Origin: Chloroflexota bacterium
GTDB lineage: Bacteria > Chloroflexota > Anaerolineae > 4572-78 > J111
Direction of reading: 5' to 3'
Length of the DNA stretch: 8,568 bases
Assembly: GCA_003694775.1 (NCBI GenBank)
Contig: RFJV01000217.1
Coordinates: 1-8,568, forward strand
Shown here: positions 6,073 through 8,568 of the stretch, piece after piece
Layout of the letters: each line of letters starts with the position of its first letter
Position numbering within the stretch: position 1 is the stretch's first letter
Translations under genes and position numbers: made by a program
The notes under the pieces: model-generated
Seen by the model: the letters and a program-made list of their open reading frames with translations, nothing else
Told to the model about the DNA's origin: nothing
Databases searched by the model: none

Positions 6073-6479
6073 TATCTCTGTCTTCGCGCCTCGTATTCTC
6101 CAAACTGGGCTGGGGAAATAATATCGATTTCTTTGTATTTTTTCAAACTCAGCAAATCTTTATCCCCGGTGACGATACAGGCAGCACTGCCGGCCAGCGC
6201 CGTACCCAAAATGAAATCATCATCAGGGTCACGACAAACAGGGTTTTCGAGTTCAGCAGGTACTGCCATTTTGACCTTGAGCATCAACAGCTCAAGTGCT
6301 TCGTTAACTTCGCCTGGGGAATATTTGAATTTTCTAACCAGATGGCGTCGAAATTCTGCCAGGATAAACTCCGAGACAATCAGAGTATGATGTCGAAGAC
6401 AATGTTCCAGCAAATCACTGCATACTCCCTGCGTGATAAAAGCGGCAATCAAGACGTTTGTATCCAAGACCACTCTCAT
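6072..6479 (-). CDS. PIN-domain toxin of a type II toxin-antitoxin pair
   Basis: A 135-residue PIN-domain putative ribonuclease. The fold starts with the family hallmark VVLDTNVLIAAF. The acidic metal-binding residues are visible: D6, E42 (ILAEF), D87/D88 in RDPDDDFILGTAL, and D106 in TGDKDLL. This CRDPDDD-to-TGDKDLL pattern is typical of the chromosomal 'putative toxin component, PIN family' branch. It should cleave RNA and be held inactive by the antitoxin encoded directly upstream, with an ATGA 4-bp overlap. Its stop overlaps the mtaB start by one base. The gene is noticeably AT-richer than mtaB and the PD40 gene on either side, suggesting later acquisition of the TA module. The RNA target cannot be inferred. 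Confidence 0.88.
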   Translation of the reverse strand: MRVVLDTNVLIAAFITQGVCSDLLEHCLRHHTLIVSEFILAEFRRHLVRKFKYSPGEVNEALELLMLKVKMAVPAELENPVCRDPDDDFILGTALAGSAACIVTGDKDLLSLKKYKEIDIISPAQFGEYEARRQR

Positions 6480-6694
6480 GAGATTTGGTCAAAAATATCC
6501 TCTTCGCTATAGATACCTTGAGCTTGCGCTTTTGCAATCATCCGCTGGCGAAGCAAACGAAGCTGACGGAAAAATAAATACTCCTCGATTGCCGCATTTA
6601 TCAGTTCATCAACCGGGATACCTTCTTGTTCGGTAATTGTCTCCAGGATAGATTTTACTCTGCCCGGCAAGGTAATTGTCACCGTATCCGCCAT
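6476..6694 (-). CDS. Ribbon-helix-helix antitoxin partner of the PIN toxin
   Basis: A 72-residue protein with a short N-terminal strand (TVTITLP, 4-10) and two predicted helices (about 12-23 and 28-45), the ribbon-helix-helix layout of CopG/Arc-type DNA-binding antitoxins. The charged C-terminal tail (about 50-72, AKAQAQGIYSEEDIFDQ) is the usual toxin-binding region. Such antitoxins normally bind their own operator and repress the pair, but the intergenic gap upstream is only nine bases, leaving little room for a private operator. The Shine-Dalgarno TAGGAGA includes the TAG stop codon of the upstream PD40 gene. It overlaps the toxin start by ATGA. Confidence 0.85.
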   Translation of the reverse strand: MADTVTITLPGRVKSILETITEQEGIPVDELINAAIEEYLFFRQLRLLRQRMIAKAQAQGIYSEEDIFDQIS

Positions 6695-6703
6695 AGAAAT
6701 CTC

Positions 6704-8317
6704 CTATCTTACATCCATCCGGCTCATGGACCAGTCCGGGCCGACGCCGGCATTGGGGATGATTTCCTGCTGGTTGGCCCCGTTGCCGCTCATCTTCCAG
6801 ATACCCCAGCTTCCGGTGCGGGCACTGCGGAAGATGATGTCTCCGCTGGGCGTCCAGACCGGCAGGGTGTCCGGGCCGGGCGCGTCGGTGAGACGGCGCA
6901 CGTTGGAGCCGTCTACGTTCACCAGGTAGATGTCTACATTGCCGTCCACTTCCCGGCTGAAGGCGATGACCCGACCATTGGGCGACCAGGCCGGGAAGGA
7001 GTCGGAGCCGTTGTCGGTCAGCAAGCGGTGGCCGGTGTCGTCCCGGTTGGAAATCCACAGCCCGGTCTTCCCATCCCGTCCGGAGCGGTAGACAATCTGC
7101 TGGCTGTCCGGCGACCAGTCCGCCTGTTCACCCAGAATTTCATAGCGGAACTGCTGGTTGTCCGCCGTACCCAGGAAGTAGATGCGGTAATCACCGCCGG
7201 GTTTGGCGTCGAAGGCCACCATTGTCCCGTCCGGGGAGACGTTGGCCCACCGGGCCGACCCTTGCTTCCAGTCCAGTCCCTGGAACAACTGCGCTTCCTC
7301 GATGCCGGGCAGGGAGGCCGCATTGACCAGGGCCACAATGCCGTTGCTGATACCGTCGAACACGAACTCGCGGCCATCATCCAGCCGCTGGCGGTCGATG
7401 CCTTCCTCGCCGTAGAAGAAAATCATCTGCCCGTCGGGAGTCCAGGATGGCCCGGCGGCCCGGTGCAGAAGGAAGTGCTCATTTCTGCCGTTGGTATCGG
7501 CCACGTACATATTGTGCTGGCCTCCGTCCCACTTGGTATAGACCAGTTTGTACACCCCGCCACCGGACGGTTTGGGGGTCGGCGTGGCGGTGGGTTCAGG
7601 GGAGGGGGTCGGCGTGGCGGTGGTCTGAGCCACAGGTGTGGCTGTGACCGCGGCCTGAGCGGCCTCGATGGTGAAACTGCCGGAGGCCAGCAGTTCGCCT
7701 TCCACGTAAATTTCCAGCTTCCACTCACCAGCCGGTAAGGGACCACCGCCGGCATCCAGGAAGTAGTCAAAGCGTCCCTCTTCCGGGTCGGTCCAATCTG
7801 CGGCGTTGCGCAGAACCTCCTCGCCGTTGAGATACCAGACGCGCTCCCAGGTGTAGTCTTTGGACATCCCCCGGTAGTCGAACAGGGCGTGTATCCGGGT
7901 AATCCCCTCTTCAAACGTGTCCGACGGGTCGATGGGTTCAAAATCATCCGTAGCCCCAACCGCAAAGGTGATGGGGCCAATTTCCGGTGCGGCCATCGCC
8001 TCTTCGGTGGCTGGCGGTTCGGTGGGTTCCGGGGTGGAGGTCGGCGGCTCGGACGTTGGTTCAACCGGCTCCTCGGTGACAACCACTACCGCCTCCGATG
8101 TTGCCGGCGAGCCGGATTCGGTGCCGGTCAGGCTGGTCAGGGTATCTGTGCCGCCCAGAAAATAATAATACATCCCCCCGACTACACCCAACACCAGACA
8201 GAGCAGAACAGCACACCCAATTCCGCCAAACAGCAAGAGTTTGTTCCGTGACTTCGGCGGTTCGCCAGCCGGCTGGGGTGGCTGGGTAGATACAATCGTT
8301 TGGTCATAATCGCTCAT
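6704..8317 (-). CDS. Membrane-anchored TolB-like PD40 beta-propeller protein
   Basis: A 537-residue protein. A 24-residue cytoplasmic head ending in basic KSRNK precedes one TM segment (about 27-53), predicting an N-in, C-out anchor. A Thr/Pro/Glu-rich linker (about 66-112) is followed by an unrecognised beta-rich domain (about 113-219), then a second TPTP linker (about 223-252). The C-terminal half is a propeller with at least five PD40-type motifs (GPSWTPDGQMIFF at 289, NVSPDGTMVAFD at 359, ADWSPDSQQIVY at 399, PAWSPNGRVIAFS at 442, PVWTPSGDIIFRS at 486) and a final GPDWS at 526. Family members are usually extracytoplasmic scaffolds or binding proteins; no enzyme motif is seen. The ATG follows GGGGGAG at six bases' spacing. 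A TTGACA/TATGCT promoter lies about 100 bp upstream. It is first in the run with the TA pair and mtaB; no functional link to them is apparent. Confidence 0.85.
   Translation of the reverse strand: MSDYDQTIVSTQPPQPAGEPPKSRNKLLLFGGIGCAVLLCLVLGVVGGMYYYFLGGTDTLTSLTGTESGSPATSEAVVVVTEEPVEPTSEPPTSTPEPTEPPATEEAMAAPEIGPITFAVGATDDFEPIDPSDTFEEGITRIHALFDYRGMSKDYTWERVWYLNGEEVLRNAADWTDPEEGRFDYFLDAGGGPLPAGEWKLEIYVEGELLASGSFTIEAAQAAVTATPVAQTTATPTPSPEPTATPTPKPSGGGVYKLVYTKWDGGQHNMYVADTNGRNEHFLLHRAAGPSWTPDGQMIFFYGEEGIDRQRLDDGREFVFDGISNGIVALVNAASLPGIEEAQLFQGLDWKQGSARWANVSPDGTMVAFDAKPGGDYRIYFLGTADNQQFRYEILGEQADWSPDSQQIVYRSGRDGKTGLWISNRDDTGHRLLTDNGSDSFPAWSPNGRVIAFSREVDGNVDIYLVNVDGSNVRRLTDAPGPDTLPVWTPSGDIIFRSARTGSWGIWKMSGNGANQQEIIPNAGVGPDWSMSRMDVR
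7574..7623. repeat. Direct repeat in the Thr/Pro linker coding region
   Basis: A 20-bp GC-rich sequence at 7574-7593 is repeated exactly at 7604-7623, 30 bp apart and so in frame. It encodes the repeated TATPTP motif of the second linker of the PD40 protein. It probably arose by slippage or duplication and may vary in copy number between strains. Confidence 0.75.
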
Positions 8318-8333
8318 AGTTCACTCCCCCTCG

Positions 8334-8405
8334 GTAAAGTAGTAAAGTGGTAAGGAGTAGAGAGCAAGGAGTAAACTCCCAAACTCTCAAACTCGCCAAC
8401 TCATT
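8334..8405. repeat. 8-bp periodic array in the PD40 gene leader
   Basis: Seventy-two bases fall into nine consecutive 8-bp units. Three GTAAAGTN-type units start at 8334, 8342 and 8350; two are degenerate; four AACTCNCN-type units start at 8374, 8382, 8390 and 8398. The AACT units match the register and sequence of the array at 4-47. The array lies between the promoter and the ribosome-binding site and so would be in the 5' untranslated RNA. Confidence 0.7.
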
Positions 8406-8416
8406 TCCATAAAAAT

Positions 8417-8445
8417 AGCATATCATTGAGTAGGGGCGGTGTCAA
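8417..8445 (-). promoter_or_regulatory. Sigma-70-type promoter for the PD40-TA-mtaB operon
   Basis: On the minus strand a perfect TTGACA (-35, 8445-8440) is separated by 17 bases from TATGCT (-10, 8422-8417; four of six to consensus). Transcription would begin near 8410, giving a leader of about 90 bases that contains the 8-bp periodic array. It is the only strong promoter I see for the four-gene run. Confidence 0.65.
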
Positions 8446-8472
8446 GTAAGAGAATGGTTAGGCTTGCGGAGG

Positions 8473-8497
8473 GTCTGTCCAAAATTTTTGGACAGAC
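8473..8497. repeat. Perfect 25-bp palindrome
   Basis: Arms GTCTGTCCAAAA and TTTTGGACAGAC pair over 12 bp around a single T at 8485. Transcribed in either direction it would give a hairpin with an A/U-rich tip, not a classic terminator since the T run lies within the stem. TTTGTCCA recurs at the window's last bases (8561-8568), so this may be the end motif of a larger element. Confidence 0.8.
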
Positions 8498-8507
8498 AGG
8501 GGGGTGC

Positions 8508-8557
8508 GGGGGGATTCCCCCTCGCGAAGCATCCAGCTCTGCTGGGCGAATCCCCCC
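8508..8557. repeat. Nested inverted repeat, possible part of a palindromic mobile element
   Basis: Outer arms GGGGGGATTC (8508-8517) and GAATCCCCCC (8548-8557) are perfectly complementary. Within them CCAGC (8533-8537) and GCTGG (8541-8545) form a small hairpin with a TCT loop. Together with the palindrome at 8473-8497 and the TTTGTCCA at the window end it resembles a short non-coding MITE or REP-like element, truncated by the window edge. No coding capacity is seen. Confidence 0.65.
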
Positions 8558-8568
8558 AGGTTTGTCCA

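Noticed and set aside
5422..6390. 322-codon plus-strand open frame opposite mtaB and the toxin
   Set aside because: Crosses two genes with intact catalytic motifs and has no domain signal of its own.
7561..7623. G-rich repeated stretch as a possible G-quadruplex or CRISPR-like repeat
   Set aside because: Only two copies, in frame, and explained by coding for a repetitive Thr/Pro linker.
6626..7738. 370-codon plus-strand open frame opposite the PD40 gene
   Set aside because: Composition-driven shadow of the PD40 coding sequence, with Gly/Arg-rich low-complexity runs where the Thr/Pro linker is encoded.

Overview
The window most resembles a chromosome fragment of a GC-rich bacterium of the Chloroflexota (Anaerolineae-like). 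This rests on overall style: a membrane-anchored PD40 propeller protein with Thr/Pro-rich linkers, 8-bp periodic intergenic repeats, and GC-rich housekeeping genes interrupted by AT-richer accessory blocks. The assignment is an inference; no rRNA or other taxonomic marker is present.

Layout. (1) 1-1942, plus strand: an 8-bp periodic repeat, then a trans-sulfuration-type PLP enzyme and an Lrp/AsnC regulator six bases downstream, a two-gene operon. (2) 1961-4623, minus strand: an AT-richer accessory island inserted between the convergent lrp-like and mtaB genes. It holds a two-TM protein of unknown function and a complete HindIII-family type II restriction-modification operon. Both transcription units end with a TAA stop buried in an SGCTAAC box, followed about 45-55 bp on by a GTTRRRY box. 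This is the layout of integron gene cassettes with attC sites. I read the island as two cassettes (R-M cassette about 2642-4623, membrane-protein cassette about 1961-2641) in a short array with no integrase in the window. (3) 4687-8317, minus strand: a tightly packed four-gene run, PD40 protein then RHH antitoxin, PIN toxin and mtaB. Gaps are 9 bp, a 4-bp overlap and a 1-bp overlap, with a good sigma-70-type promoter at 8417-8445. (4) 8318-8568: the promoter and leader, an 8-bp periodic array, and two strong inverted repeats at the window edge that look like part of a small non-coding palindromic element.

How the parts fit. The PLP enzyme and its coupled regulator probably form a self-contained sulfur amino-acid unit. 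The restriction enzyme and methyltransferase are translationally coupled (GTGA overlap) and most likely recognise AAGCTT; I saw no AAGCTT in the window by eye. The toxin-antitoxin pair sits between the PD40 gene and the tRNA-modification gene mtaB without breaking either, so all four may share one transcript. The most notable item is the attC-like architecture carrying a whole HindIII-type R-M operon as one mobile cassette.
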